A stretch of DNA of 50,166 nt from Candidatus Poseidoniaceae archaeon (lineage in GTDB: Archaea; Thermoplasmatota; Poseidoniia; Poseidoniales; Poseidoniaceae): positions 1 through 50,166 of the forward strand of contig JASLKG010000010.1 of NCBI GenBank assembly GCA_030747695.1, given 5' to 3'. Below the pieces are notes generated by a model. That model saw only the letters and a program-made list of their open reading frames with translations, did no database searches and was not told where the DNA came from. The translations under genes were made by a program, and so were the position numbers. Positions within the stretch are counted from its first letter, which is position 1. Every line of letters begins with the position of its first letter. Shown piece after piece: positions 18,020 through 27,707 of this stretch.

Positions 18020-18037
18020 TCCCTCCTATTGGAGGGA
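18020..18037 (+). promoter_or_regulatory. Hairpin sequestering a Shine-Dalgarno-like GGAGGG
   Basis: Seven-base arms TCCCTCC (18020-18026) and GGAGGGA (18031-18037) with loop TATT. The right arm is a near-perfect Shine-Dalgarno sequence six bases before ATG 18044, so folding would mask the ribosome-binding site. It could instead end the aconitase transcript, but there is no T run. Confidence 0.5.
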
Positions 18038-18043
18038 GACTAC

Positions 18044-18691
18044 ATGCAGAACCTCCGCGGTTTGGTCCGTTATCGCTTCCGTTCGGATGATGATGATGTT
18101 GATGTGTTATTGGAAGGAGATGCAGATTGGGTTAGACGAATCATTTCTGATATGGATTTAACCGAAGTGGGGTGGATGATGCCATTGGCAGTCAATAGCA
18201 CAGGTATTGCCAATTCAGGAGTTATAATGCCTCAGGAGGAAACGACTTCAGGCAAACCAAAAGATATGGGGCCTGAACCAGATCCAAGCAGAATTCCTGT
18301 TGTACGTCGTCCCATTGGGGAATTAGATTTGACTGCAAAATTGGTTGAAGCAGGATTAATGCAACCCCAAACTCCTACTTCAGATCAATTGAGAGATGAA
18401 TTAGCAGAAATTGATCCACCTCATCCAGCACAAGGCCCAATGGTTGTTGATCCAATGGCAGAAGCATGGTTGAAAGAATTGTTGAGAATTGTAGTTAGAA
18501 CTCATGCCACAACTGCGATTTCTACAGAAACAATTGCACTTGCAGCAAGTGATTATTTGGGTGATAGAGAAGGCATGGAATTAGAACTTTATTTGGAAGG
18601 TTTATTCAGATCAGGAAAGTTGGTCAAAGTTCACGGCGGAGATTCAGTTAGTTGGGGTCCTTCTCCTGCATGGCTATCTAGTTCTCTCTAA
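18044..18691 (+). CDS. Uncharacterised soluble protein
   Basis: A 215-residue protein that I do not recognise. ATG 18044 follows a strong GGAGGG; the frame opens earlier (18014) but that stretch is the hairpin region. The N-terminal 50 residues (LRGLVRYRF, then an Asp-rich turn and DWVRRIISDMDL) look like a small alpha/beta domain. The middle (70-140) is Pro-rich and probably disordered. The C-terminal 75 residues are helical (WLKELLRIVVRTHATTAISTE; GDREGMELELYLEGLFRSGKL), winged-helix-like in pattern. No signal peptide or membrane segment. A regulatory or adaptor role is possible but unsupported. Confidence 0.7.
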   Translation: MQNLRGLVRYRFRSDDDDVDVLLEGDADWVRRIISDMDLTEVGWMMPLAVNSTGIANSGVIMPQEETTSGKPKDMGPEPDPSRIPVVRRPIGELDLTAKLVEAGLMQPQTPTSDQLRDELAEIDPPHPAQGPMVVDPMAEAWLKELLRIVVRTHATTAISTETIALAASDYLGDREGMELELYLEGLFRSGKLVKVHGGDSVSWGPSPAWLSSSL

Positions 18692-18707
18692 GAATTGATA
18701 GAAACAA

Positions 18708-18729
18708 GCCGTATTTGATTAAATAAGGC
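18708..18729 (+). terminator. Imperfect hairpin with an A/T-rich stem after the unknown gene
   Basis: GCC/GGC outer pairs, one mismatch, then TATTT/AAATA with loop GATT. It lies 17 bases after the stop. The same bases include a TATA-like TTAAATAA (18719-18726), so it may instead be part of the promoter of the downstream giant gene, whose start is about 85 bases further on. Confidence 0.25.
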
Positions 18730-18809
18730 AACTGCGAACATGTTTGTGATATATCTAAGATGCCGATACCCAAAGGGGTTAAAGTGGTAGTTGAACTCGG
18801 CGAACTTAC

Positions 18810-21800
18810 GTGATGATGATGCTTTGGAAGACAATCAATCAAGACGGCCGCGCAAGAGCGTTAACTTTAGTTCTAGTAATGCTACTTTCGACCACTGCTG
18901 CGAATATGGTTACAGCCTCTACTTCGAGGACTTATACAACTGAAACAGATCCTGTTGATGTAGCATTGGGCGATTTTGATTGCGATGGAGATTTAGATAT
19001 CGTAACTGCAAACGACCGAAGTCTGAAAATTTCAGTACTTTGGAATGACAATGGCCAATTCCAACGACGTACAGACGTTTGGACTTCAGCTAACACAAGC
19101 CAAGATGCAGATTTCGAAGATCATTCTAACACACAGCAAGTCGAGGTTGGAGAATTTACTGGAGATAATGCAATCGACATTGTAATTTATGCTCGTAACC
19201 GCCCACTTAGGCAAGACGCTACAGGAGCAATAGTCGTTGACAAACCTGGTAACGTAACAATCATTGAAAATGCTGGATGCAACTCAGACACCTTCTCTAT
19301 CGGTCAAAGATTCGATGTTGTATGGATGTGGGACCTTGCGGTTGCAGATCTTAACGAAGATGGTAATGATGATATCGTTACATTGGAATTACTCGCAGAT
19401 TTGAAGAATCAAAGGGCAGTGACATACCTTGGACCTATTACTGGTGCAACTACAGGTAAGATCACCAGTTTAGGTGATTCAACCCAGAATTCGTATAGAG
19501 AACTCGAATTAGGCGATTGGGGTGAAAGCCAGACTGGCTTGGGTGGTTCATGTACCGACAAAGACATGTGGGTCGTTCGTTCTGAGGGAGTAGATTATCT
19601 TACAGGAACAGCAACAAACCCGGGTAAGTCAGATAACATCACAGCTATCGAATTCGATTGTTTACTTGATCAGTTCCCTGCTACAATTACTTGGAACGCT
19701 AACGGAGGTGCGGGTTTCCACGTACATGCTGTTGGTCCAGAGTTCGGTGGAATGGATATTGGTGACATAAACGATAACGGAATTATTGACGTAGTAGCAA
19801 TTAACGAGGGAAATACTGAGAATGTAACATACACTACAATTACAGAATCTACACATACCTTTGCACCTTCTAAGACAGTTTATTTCGGACCATATATTGC
19901 TTGGGAAGTAACAGTTACTGAATTGAATGGCGATGGCGAAGTAGACTTCGTGCATGCTGCAAAATTCAAGCAGTCAAATTCAACATCTTCTACAGGCGAC
20001 ACTACATCCAACTTCTATCTAAACTTGCCAACAAGTGTACAAGTTACACTTTCCAATGGTGCTGGAGGACACATGAATCCATTAGAGTACTTTGGCGCTA
20101 TGCGTCCAACTACTGTTGCAGTTGGCCAAGTTATTGGAGGGCCTAACAGCGCTCCAGATTTGATTGTCGGACATGGAGCTTATGATCAGACTACATGGGA
20201 TGACAACTTTGGTTGGGATGGTTCCTATGATCGTATTGTTGTTATTGAAATGGATAACAAAGATTTGGCAGTTTCACAAATTGACATCTCTCCAACAGAT
20301 AGGTATGTGGGTGCTCTTGGAGAAGGAACAAGAGACGTTGAAGTTACAGTTACAAACGCAGGCATGGATATTTTGAATGGTCAAGCAACACTAGATGTTG
20401 AGATTAAAGAAGTAGATGAAGCAGCATCAACTAATGTTACAGTATACGCGATGGATTGGGATAATCCTGAAAGCGTATCTGGATGTAATGGAGGCTGCAC
20501 TTGGTCTGGTGAAGCATACCATGGTTCAAACCACTGGCATGAGGAAGTTAGTGCAAATAGCTCTAATGGACATACAGCCGGAGGTAACAATGACGCAACA
20601 GTATCTGCTAATGCAAACAACCCTACCGATTTCATGTGGTCTGGCGTAATGAAGACTGATGCCAATGGCTCAGAATGGTCTGGTTATGGCGCAAATTGGG
20701 ACGAAGCAATGGTTCTGAATGATGTTGATTTGACTGGTGCAGACCGTGCTTGGATGAGCATCGAGATCTTCAGACATCTTGGATTTGCGGACTTGTATAT
20801 ACAGGATACCAATGGATATATTCTTGCAGAAGTTTGGGACGACATGGCATTAATCGAGGTATTTGACGAAGATTATGGATGGGTAACAATCAACTGTCCA
20901 AATAGTGCTTATTTCGGTGGCCAATGTGCTTCTGCAGAAAGCCTATGGGGAGGATATGATTCTGAAAGAGTACGTAATCTGAATAATGCAGGTTTCGCTG
21001 AAGCAATATATTCCTATGGAATTGGTGCTTTCGGAACAAATTATGGATGGTCCAACTTTACCGAAGAGGACCTTGGTGCTTTTGATTTGTCCACCTTTGC
21101 AGGTAAGACTGTAGATATTCGCTTTAGATTCAAGTCGGGCTGGGAAGGTTCAGTTGCTGGCGAAGAGTCTTCTTGGAGTGGGCGCGATGGATTTGGATAT
21201 GACAATATTACTATCTGGAAACAAAATACAGCTTTCACATCAAATGTCCAATCAGTTCCTGCTACAATTAACATGAACAATTTGGCACCGAATGAGGATT
21301 ACACTACTTCAATTACTGCAGATTTCATTAATGGAACTACATATCGAATCTCTGCTGTAGTCAATTATGGCGCAGATGAACAACCTGCAAATGATGAAAT
21401 CGTAGGATACATTACAGCATTCAACATCTTTGATCCAGCGGTAATGGACATAACTTCATTCAATCCTGGTGGATTATACGCTGAAGGCGATTTCCCAATT
21501 GAGGTTAAAGTTGAACATCGCGGTAATACAAATGTTTCCTTTGAAGTCAAAGCAGGCGTCTACAGTGCTACACCAGCAGACATTTATTGTGGTTCACCAC
21601 TAGTAGTTTGTACTGAAACCTTTGAAGGCGGTTCTGCAGGTTTCCGTTATACTGATGATAACAATGCAAATGGTGGTATAATCGACGATTCAACTTGTCA
21701 GGAACAATTGTTCGGGTCACACGCCTATTGGTTTGGGCATCCCTGTGATGTAGCAAATAGCTTTGGCGATGTATGGGAAAATGAAACAATGACTATACCT

Positions 21801-24800
21801 GATATTGACTTGAACAATATGTCTGGAGATTTCGTCGCTTTGAATTTTGAATATTTCGCAGAGACATGGTTCGAAATAGATTCTAATGGAAATACATACA
21901 ATCGTAACGACTACGCTGCACTTACTGCAGATTGGAACAAAGACGGTAGAGACTACAGTGGTGTATTCTACGGACAATGGATTGATTATAATGAAGATGG
22001 ATTCTGTATAGTCGATGAAGATGGAAATGGATTCATAGATGAGGAAAATGAAACTACAATCGATTCGTTAGAAATTGATTTCATTGGCGATTCAACTAAT
22101 ATTAATGGTGGCGCAGGAACTACAAACGTGTTCTATAACTCAGATGGGTTAGTAATGAGCCGTTCATTGGACTTAACACACTTGTATATTCTAAACACCA
22201 CTTCCGTAGATAGTGCTGATTGGGATGTCGAATGTCTATCATTAGCTGGTTCAACAGTAGACATCAATTTCGAGTTCTTCTCTAATGATGATGGGCACAA
22301 TGGACAGAATGATGGCGTTCGTGGAGTTGCGTTTGACAATATCTCCCTGGAAGAATTTACTTTCAATAAGGATGCAGAATATACTACTACTGTATCCAAT
22401 CTGGATGCAGAGGAAAACCGTACAGTGTCAGTCTCTAATCACGACTTTGAATCAGGAGTATACAAGATTGAAGTTGAGACAGTATTTGATAACACAACTC
22501 AAGGAACTGCTTGGTATGGTTTTGAAGAAGTCTCAATTGCAAACAATTTGGCAAGAGTGATATTTTCGGTTGAAAGTGTAGACATAACTCTTGGAAAGCC
22601 AGATCAACTATCATGTCTAACAGATGTAGTCTTAGATTGTGTTTTGCCAATTGATAGTGCTTTGACACACGATTGGTCACTTTCTGCAACTAATGGCGTA
22701 TTACAAGGAGATTACACTTTCCACATGAATGTAGAAGATATGGCAGATGGTAGTCAGGCACACTCTACAACAGCTGGACCAAGTCAGACATTGAGCCCAC
22801 ACCAAAGAATCGAAGTATCATTCACACCATGGAATGGTTGGCAAGATGGCCATCAATACAATATTAGTTATTATGCAACACTTGCAGATGGTTCAGAATC
22901 TGGAAATACACGATACTTCCATGCAGGATTTGCTGACAATGTAGACGTAGCAATTCTCTCTGGTGACACTACACGTACTGCTACCATCAAGGAAGATTTG
23001 GTATTGTTAGGTATGACCTACACACAATATGATATCACAGATTGGGAGGAATACTTGGATCTCGGTTGGCTATCTCATTATGACAAGGTATTGATGCCAT
23101 GGCAAGACGTTAACTCAGCTAAACCAAATGATGAAGGTGGAAAAGGTTACTATGAGAAGATTGGATTAACCTCCAATAGTAATGCATTGAAGAACTTCAT
23201 GTCTGCAGGAGGTACAGTGCAAGTGCACCTACAAGATTTAACAGATTACTATGAGTATTCATCATCAACAGGCGGTAGTTTGTTGCCGTTTGATATGGAT
23301 GTGCAGCCACGTAATACTCAAGAGACAGCAGTAACATACAACAGCATGGTTGTTGGTGATCCATATCATCCAATTTTGGATGGAATTGATTTGAATGCAT
23401 TCCAAGGATTTGACCAATTTGGTACAGTTACCAATGCGGTAATAAATACAAAGAGTGCTTCTGCAACATCAATACCACGTGCGTGTAATGGATACTCGGA
23501 AACTGGAGGAACATTCCAAAGGATATTGCAGTCTGAAGCAGATTTGCAAGATACTGTAATGGGAGTTTGTAGTTACGTAGATGGTGGACTGATTGTAACA
23601 ACAGTAGATGTTGCAACAGTTTCAGATCGTGCAAACAGTTCCACATTCCCATTGCTTGGAAACATGCTAAGTTACCATGTAACTCCTTATCCGCAAGGTT
23701 TCGGAACATTGGGTAATGGTTTAGATTTGACAATTAATGGAGAAGTCCCACAAATTGATCCATCAACTGGAGGATATGTTTACCATTACATGAAGAGTAA
23801 TTCTGAAATTACCTTTGGATACACAACAACAACAACTGAGGTTCTTTCAACAGATTGGGTCATGAGTGGTCCAACAGATTGGTCCGGATCATCTATGGCT
23901 ACAGGAACAGACCACACTGATGAAATGTCACCAACAACAACCTTCTGTAAGGTTGACTTGTCTTCAGCAACAGGCTGTTTACAAGGAGCAACATGGGAAG
24001 TGACATTGTATCTCCATGATGATGATGGTCACTCTCGTACTATTGCAGTCACAGTAATGACAGACGATGTACGAGCTGATGAGTATAGGCCAGTTGCTGA
24101 TGCAGTTATTGATATGCGTGACGATTATGAGGATAACATCGAAGATCGTGGTGTGAAGACAGTGTCAGGAATAGATTGGCCACTTCAGAGACTACACTTA
24201 GATGATACAGGTTCATTGACAATCCACTTCGATGCAGGTAACTCTTCTGACGCAGATGCATTGGAAGGAAATGGAATTGAATCATATGAGTGGACTGTCT
24301 TGTTCGACAAACCATATAATGAGGATAATTACAAATTAGAAGGACATAGTTTCATTAGACCATCTTCTAGTGATGGAGAATGGACTTACACTTTCAGCAA
24401 TGTTACTGTAGATCCTAGTGGACAGACAGAATCACTGATTAGAATTGAATTAGTTGTCTATGATAAGGCTGGAAAGAGTTCTGACAAGTACAAGATGTAT
24501 TTCTCAGTAGTCCCAGAAGGATTTGGAGATGAAGAACCAACAATCCAGATTGACTTGTCAGCAAATGGTACCAAGATTACATCTGATACAATTACGTTAA
24601 CTGGTAACGTTGTTGATGGTGCTGAGCAAGGAGATGTCTACGTAGAAGCCGCACTAGATGAATCTACATTTGACCAAAGTGCGGTTGTCAAGTACAGTCT
24701 ACAACTTGAAGGCAAGTGGGCCAAATCTAGCGCACTAGGTGATGGCGATGGCTTTGAACTAGTCCTAAATATTGCAGATATTTTTGATAATCAAACAAAG

Positions 24801-25325
24801 ACTCAGAAGGTCTACTTGAAGGTCTACGAAGGTGAAGATAAGCGATGGGCTACAATCCATTGGATAGAAATCGACTTGCCAGAATGTCAAGGACTTGTGG
24901 TTCCTGTTGAAGTATTAGATGCAGAACCAGAAGCTTATTGGATTTGGGAAAATGATGAGTGTGTTTGGTCTGGCGAATATACCTGGACTGAAAATGCGGA
25001 TGGAACGGTTGATGTTAAATCTCCAAAGACAGATGATGAAACCAAGAGCGACAGCAGTGGAGATCTAATCATGTATCTTGGAATAGGCATTGGTCTATTA
25101 TTGGTCGTAATTCTATCACTATTCTTTGTACTACGTGGTGGAAGTGACGACGAAGTAGATGAAGTTGGTAGTGATTTCAATGCTGTAGCAGCAGGTTATG
25201 GTGGTGTTGCACAGATGGATCCAATGGAGCAATACGTGCAACAACTGATTGCTCAAGGATATCCTGAGGAAACAGCTAGAGCCTATGCGCAACAATATGC
25301 TGGACATTTCCAACAGCAGCAATAG
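18810..25325 (+). CDS. Giant secreted, membrane-anchored FG-GAP/VCBS repeat surface protein
   Basis: 2171 residues. GTG 18810 is followed by three ATGs, any of which could start it; the signal peptide core is ALTLVLVMLLSTTAANMV. Residues about 45-470 hold FG-GAP-like blades with Asp-rich loops (GDFDCDGDLDIVTAND, ADLNEDGNDDIVTLE, GDINDNGIIDVVAINEG, TELNGDGEVDFVHA). Next come a CARDB-like module (about 485-540), two jelly-roll/MAM-like blocks (about 560-840 and 930-1210), a segment near 1380-1620 with the pattern of class I glutamine amidotransferase-like folds, and Ig-like modules. A membrane helix (about 2085-2110) leads to a cytoplasmic tail ending in a Gln-rich YVQQLIAQGYPEETARAYA motif. 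Probably an adhesion or substrate-capture protein. Confidence 0.88.
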   Translation: MMMMLWKTINQDGRARALTLVLVMLLSTTAANMVTASTSRTYTTETDPVDVALGDFDCDGDLDIVTANDRSLKISVLWNDNGQFQRRTDVWTSANTSQDADFEDHSNTQQVEVGEFTGDNAIDIVIYARNRPLRQDATGAIVVDKPGNVTIIENAGCNSDTFSIGQRFDVVWMWDLAVADLNEDGNDDIVTLELLADLKNQRAVTYLGPITGATTGKITSLGDSTQNSYRELELGDWGESQTGLGGSCTDKDMWVVRSEGVDYLTGTATNPGKSDNITAIEFDCLLDQFPATITWNANGGAGFHVHAVGPEFGGMDIGDINDNGIIDVVAINEGNTENVTYTTITESTHTFAPSKTVYFGPYIAWEVTVTELNGDGEVDFVHAAKFKQSNSTSSTGDTTSNFYLNLPTSVQVTLSNGAGGHMNPLEYFGAMRPTTVAVGQVIGGPNSAPDLIVGHGAYDQTTWDDNFGWDGSYDRIVVIEMDNKDLAVSQIDISPTDRYVGALGEGTRDVEVTVTNAGMDILNGQATLDVEIKEVDEAASTNVTVYAMDWDNPESVSGCNGGCTWSGEAYHGSNHWHEEVSANSSNGHTAGGNNDATVSANANNPTDFMWSGVMKTDANGSEWSGYGANWDEAMVLNDVDLTGADRAWMSIEIFRHLGFADLYIQDTNGYILAEVWDDMALIEVFDEDYGWVTINCPNSAYFGGQCASAESLWGGYDSERVRNLNNAGFAEAIYSYGIGAFGTNYGWSNFTEEDLGAFDLSTFAGKTVDIRFRFKSGWEGSVAGEESSWSGRDGFGYDNITIWKQNTAFTSNVQSVPATINMNNLAPNEDYTTSITADFINGTTYRISAVVNYGADEQPANDEIVGYITAFNIFDPAVMDITSFNPGGLYAEGDFPIEVKVEHRGNTNVSFEVKAGVYSATPADIYCGSPLVVCTETFEGGSAGFRYTDDNNANGGIIDDSTCQEQLFGSHAYWFGHPCDVANSFGDVWENETMTIPDIDLNNMSGDFVALNFEYFAETWFEIDSNGNTYNRNDYAALTADWNKDGRDYSGVFYGQWIDYNEDGFCIVDEDGNGFIDEENETTIDSLEIDFIGDSTNINGGAGTTNVFYNSDGLVMSRSLDLTHLYILNTTSVDSADWDVECLSLAGSTVDINFEFFSNDDGHNGQNDGVRGVAFDNISLEEFTFNKDAEYTTTVSNLDAEENRTVSVSNHDFESGVYKIEVETVFDNTTQGTAWYGFEEVSIANNLARVIFSVESVDITLGKPDQLSCLTDVVLDCVLPIDSALTHDWSLSATNGVLQGDYTFHMNVEDMADGSQAHSTTAGPSQTLSPHQRIEVSFTPWNGWQDGHQYNISYYATLADGSESGNTRYFHAGFADNVDVAILSGDTTRTATIKEDLVLLGMTYTQYDITDWEEYLDLGWLSHYDKVLMPWQDVNSAKPNDEGGKGYYEKIGLTSNSNALKNFMSAGGTVQVHLQDLTDYYEYSSSTGGSLLPFDMDVQPRNTQETAVTYNSMVVGDPYHPILDGIDLNAFQGFDQFGTVTNAVINTKSASATSIPRACNGYSETGGTFQRILQSEADLQDTVMGVCSYVDGGLIVTTVDVATVSDRANSSTFPLLGNMLSYHVTPYPQGFGTLGNGLDLTINGEVPQIDPSTGGYVYHYMKSNSEITFGYTTTTTEVLSTDWVMSGPTDWSGSSMATGTDHTDEMSPTTTFCKVDLSSATGCLQGATWEVTLYLHDDDGHSRTIAVTVMTDDVRADEYRPVADAVIDMRDDYEDNIEDRGVKTVSGIDWPLQRLHLDDTGSLTIHFDAGNSSDADALEGNGIESYEWTVLFDKPYNEDNYKLEGHSFIRPSSSDGEWTYTFSNVTVDPSGQTESLIRIELVVYDKAGKSSDKYKMYFSVVPEGFGDEEPTIQIDLSANGTKITSDTITLTGNVVDGAEQGDVYVEAALDESTFDQSAVVKYSLQLEGKWAKSSALGDGDGFELVLNIADIFDNQTKTQKVYLKVYEGEDKRWATIHWIEIDLPECQGLVVPVEVLDAEPEAYWIWENDECVWSGEYTWTENADGTVDVKSPKTDDETKSDSSGDLIMYLGIGIGLLLVVILSLFFVLRGGSDDEVDEVGSDFNAVAAGYGGVAQMDPMEQYVQQLIAQGYPEETARAYAQQYAGHFQQQQ

Positions 25326-25347
25326 TAAATTGCTATTTGATTTCGCA

Positions 25348-25363
25348 CTTTCAGTAGTGAAAG
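25348..25363 (+). promoter_or_regulatory. Hairpin between the giant surface gene and adenosylhomocysteinase
   Basis: Arms CTTTCA and TGAAAG with loop GTAG, 22 bases after the giant gene's stop and one base before an in-frame GTG (25365). It may be a terminator without a T run or a leader element of the next gene. Confidence 0.3.
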
Positions 25364-25406
25364 CGTGACCGATTGGCATATGTGGTGCTTATGCTCCGCA
25401 TGGACC

Positions 25407-26672
25407 ATGGACAAGGGTGAGAGTTACACCGTTGCTAATCTTGAACTCGCAGATCAAGGCGCATTACGTGTAGATTGGGCTCGTTCAAGGATGCCTGTAT
25501 TATGCGCTCTGAAAGATCAAGCTGCAAAGGATAAACCACTTGCAGGAATGCGTGTTGCTGGTTGTCTCCATGTCACCAAAGAAACTGCTGTATTAATCGA
25601 AACAATTGCAGCAGCAGGCGCAGAAATCTCTTGGTCTGGTTGTAATCCTTTGTCAACACAAGATGATGTGGCTGCATGGCTTGCTTCCGAGGGATATTCC
25701 GTGCATGCATGGCATGGTCAATCCGTTGAAGATTTCTATTGGTGTATTGATAGAACTTTAGAGTTCAAGCCTACATTGACTTTGGATGATGGTGCAGATT
25801 TAATTGTAAGAGTTCATGGTGAAAAATCAGAGTTTGCTGATGGTGTAATTGGTGGTACAGAAGAAACTACTACAGGAGTACATAGACTTCGAGCAATGTC
25901 TGATGCAGGAGATTTGTTATATCCTGTTATTGCAGTAAATGACGCAATTACAAAATGGGATTTCGACAATGTGTATGGAACCGGGCAGTCCACACTAGAT
26001 GGTATAATCAGAGCCACGAGTGTTCTTATTGCTGGAAAAACGTTTGTTGTTGCAGGGTATGGCCATTGTGGAAGAGGATTGGCAATGAGAGCTAGAGGAA
26101 TGGGGGCTAATGTGATTATTACTGAGATTAATCCATTACCTGCTCTAAGGGCAGTCATGGATGGTTTTAGAGTCATGAAAATGGATGATGCTGCCCCATT
26201 AGGAGATATTTTCTGTACAGCAACAGGCATGAAAGATGTCTTAGTTAATCGACATTTTGATACTATGAAAAGTGGTGCAATAATAAGCAATACAGGGCAC
26301 TATGATTGTGAAATAAATCTTGAACACCTGAAATCAAAATCAAAATCAGTTAGAACAATACGTCCTGAAAATCAGGAATATACCTTGAAAGATGGGAGAA
26401 CCATACACTTGTTAGCTGAGGGTAGGCTAGTAAATTTGGCCGCAGCCGAAGGACACCCTTCAGAAGTTATGGACATGTCTTTTGCGAATCAATTTCTCTC
26501 ATTATGCAGATTAGCGAGCGAAGGTAAGGATTTGGAATCAAAAGTCTATGACATTACCTTAGATCAAGACATGGATCTCGCATCAACAAAATTAGCAACA
26601 TTAGGATTTAGTATTGATAAATTGACTCCAGAGCAAGTCTCTTATTCAACTGATTATACTGCAGGGACATGA
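25407..26672 (+). CDS. ahcY: Adenosylhomocysteinase
   Basis: A 421-residue enzyme splitting S-adenosylhomocysteine into adenosine and homocysteine, recycling the methyl-transfer product. Motifs: SRMPVLCAL, GCLHVTKETAVLIETIAAAG, WSGCNPLSTQDDVAAWL, the NAD-binding VVAGYGHCGRGLAMRARGMG, and the late TGHYDCEINLEHL. ATG 25407 (Met-Asp-Lys-Gly-Glu-Ser-Tyr) is chosen because homology begins at VANLELADQGALRVDWA; the frame also offers GTG 25365 and ATG 25380. The length agrees with archaeal/bacterial enzymes lacking the eukaryotic insert. Its stop directly abuts the stop of the convergent TPR gene. Confidence 0.94.
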   Translation: MDKGESYTVANLELADQGALRVDWARSRMPVLCALKDQAAKDKPLAGMRVAGCLHVTKETAVLIETIAAAGAEISWSGCNPLSTQDDVAAWLASEGYSVHAWHGQSVEDFYWCIDRTLEFKPTLTLDDGADLIVRVHGEKSEFADGVIGGTEETTTGVHRLRAMSDAGDLLYPVIAVNDAITKWDFDNVYGTGQSTLDGIIRATSVLIAGKTFVVAGYGHCGRGLAMRARGMGANVIITEINPLPALRAVMDGFRVMKMDDAAPLGDIFCTATGMKDVLVNRHFDTMKSGAIISNTGHYDCEINLEHLKSKSKSVRTIRPENQEYTLKDGRTIHLLAEGRLVNLAAAEGHPSEVMDMSFANQFLSLCRLASEGKDLESKVYDITLDQDMDLASTKLATLGFSIDKLTPEQVSYSTDYTAGT

Positions 26673-27707
26673 TTACTCTTCTTCATATCCCTTTAGATTT
26701 TCATCATCATCTGTATCTTCAATGTAACCTATTTCGTCTAAATGAGACTCAAAGTCTGGTAGTTTGATTTTCCAACCTTTTTGTAATCGTTTTTCGCTTT
26801 GTGCAATCTTTTCTATTCGCTGCTGGAATGCAGGGGGGTGCCTTGAATAGAGATACATGTATAATTTTGAATTTCTAATGTCATCAGGAATTAGGACTCG
26901 AGCACAACTTGCTTCCATCTGCATTGCTCTAAGAAGATTGAAACCAGGTTTGTTCACACGTTGGTAGATTTTCCTTGTGAAGGACATTCCAAAAAGTACT
27001 GTAACCAAAATAAGTATACTTGTTAAACAGAAACCTTTCCATCCATCGCCAAAAATCCCTCTTGATATGAAAACTTCAGCCATCAAAAAAGGTACAGTAG
27101 TCATCATGAAAATCATATTTTCACTAACTGGAGGTTTGTGACATCGCATTTTGATTGCAGTCCATCCAGGGTGATTCTTTTGTTCAGGTCTAAAATGACT
27201 TCTAGGATCTTGTTCAGCAGCCTTTTCTAGAGTTTTATGTAATTGTGAAATTCTAGCAAGTTGAGAGTTTCCAATATCCAAACTTTCTTCAAAAAGAGCT
27301 GCTAATCGATCTCTTGCTTCAACATACATACCCAAGTCGGATAGTATCGTAACTTGTTCAATAATAGGAACGGATTCTAGAGGTGCAACCTCTCTGCATG
27401 ATTGCCACCAACCTAGTGCTTGCTCATGCATACCTAAGTGATCAACCATTAATCGGCCACATTTGACCCATGCATCTACCCGAGTTTCATCAATTTCGAC
27501 TACCTTTTTACATGCAGAAACGGCTTTAGAAGCTTGAACAATGTCTGGATATTTCCCATCCGGGGCATACAACGATGCAATCATCCACCAAGCATCTGAA
27601 TGTTCAGGATCTATTGATACTGCCTTTTCTGCATGCTCGATTGCAGTATCGAAATCACCATTTTCTTCAGATTCAACTGCATCCAGATAGTGAGTTTCTG
27701 CACTCAT
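26673..27707 (-). CDS. TPR-repeat membrane protein with an M48-peptidase-like C-terminal segment
   Basis: 344 residues. The first 180 are TPR-like helical pairs (ENGDFDTAIEHAEKAVSIDPEHSDAWW; CKKVVEIDETRVDAWVKCGRL; LGMYVEARDRLAALFEES). Two membrane helices follow at about 197-216 and 222-245. The rest contains MEASCARVLI and LYSRHPPAFQQRIEKI, which match the spacing of the third-ligand helix and the THPP-x-x-RI motif in HtpX/M48 peptidases. There is no HExxH before the membrane pair, so a catalytic role is unlikely. It is coupled to the Gar1-like gene upstream by TAATG (one shared base). The C terminus is acidic. Confidence 0.75.
   Translation of the reverse strand: MSAETHYLDAVESEENGDFDTAIEHAEKAVSIDPEHSDAWWMIASLYAPDGKYPDIVQASKAVSACKKVVEIDETRVDAWVKCGRLMVDHLGMHEQALGWWQSCREVAPLESVPIIEQVTILSDLGMYVEARDRLAALFEESLDIGNSQLARISQLHKTLEKAAEQDPRSHFRPEQKNHPGWTAIKMRCHKPPVSENMIFMMTTVPFLMAEVFISRGIFGDGWKGFCLTSILILVTVLFGMSFTRKIYQRVNKPGFNLLRAMQMEASCARVLIPDDIRNSKLYMYLYSRHPPAFQQRIEKIAQSEKRLQKGWKIKLPDFESHLDEIGYIEDTDDDENLKGYEEE

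Noticed and set aside
18716-18756. TATA-like elements TTAAATAA and GATATATC before the giant surface gene
   Set aside because: Plausible as archaeal promoter elements, but this AT-rich sequence gives many such matches, and one lies within a possible hairpin.
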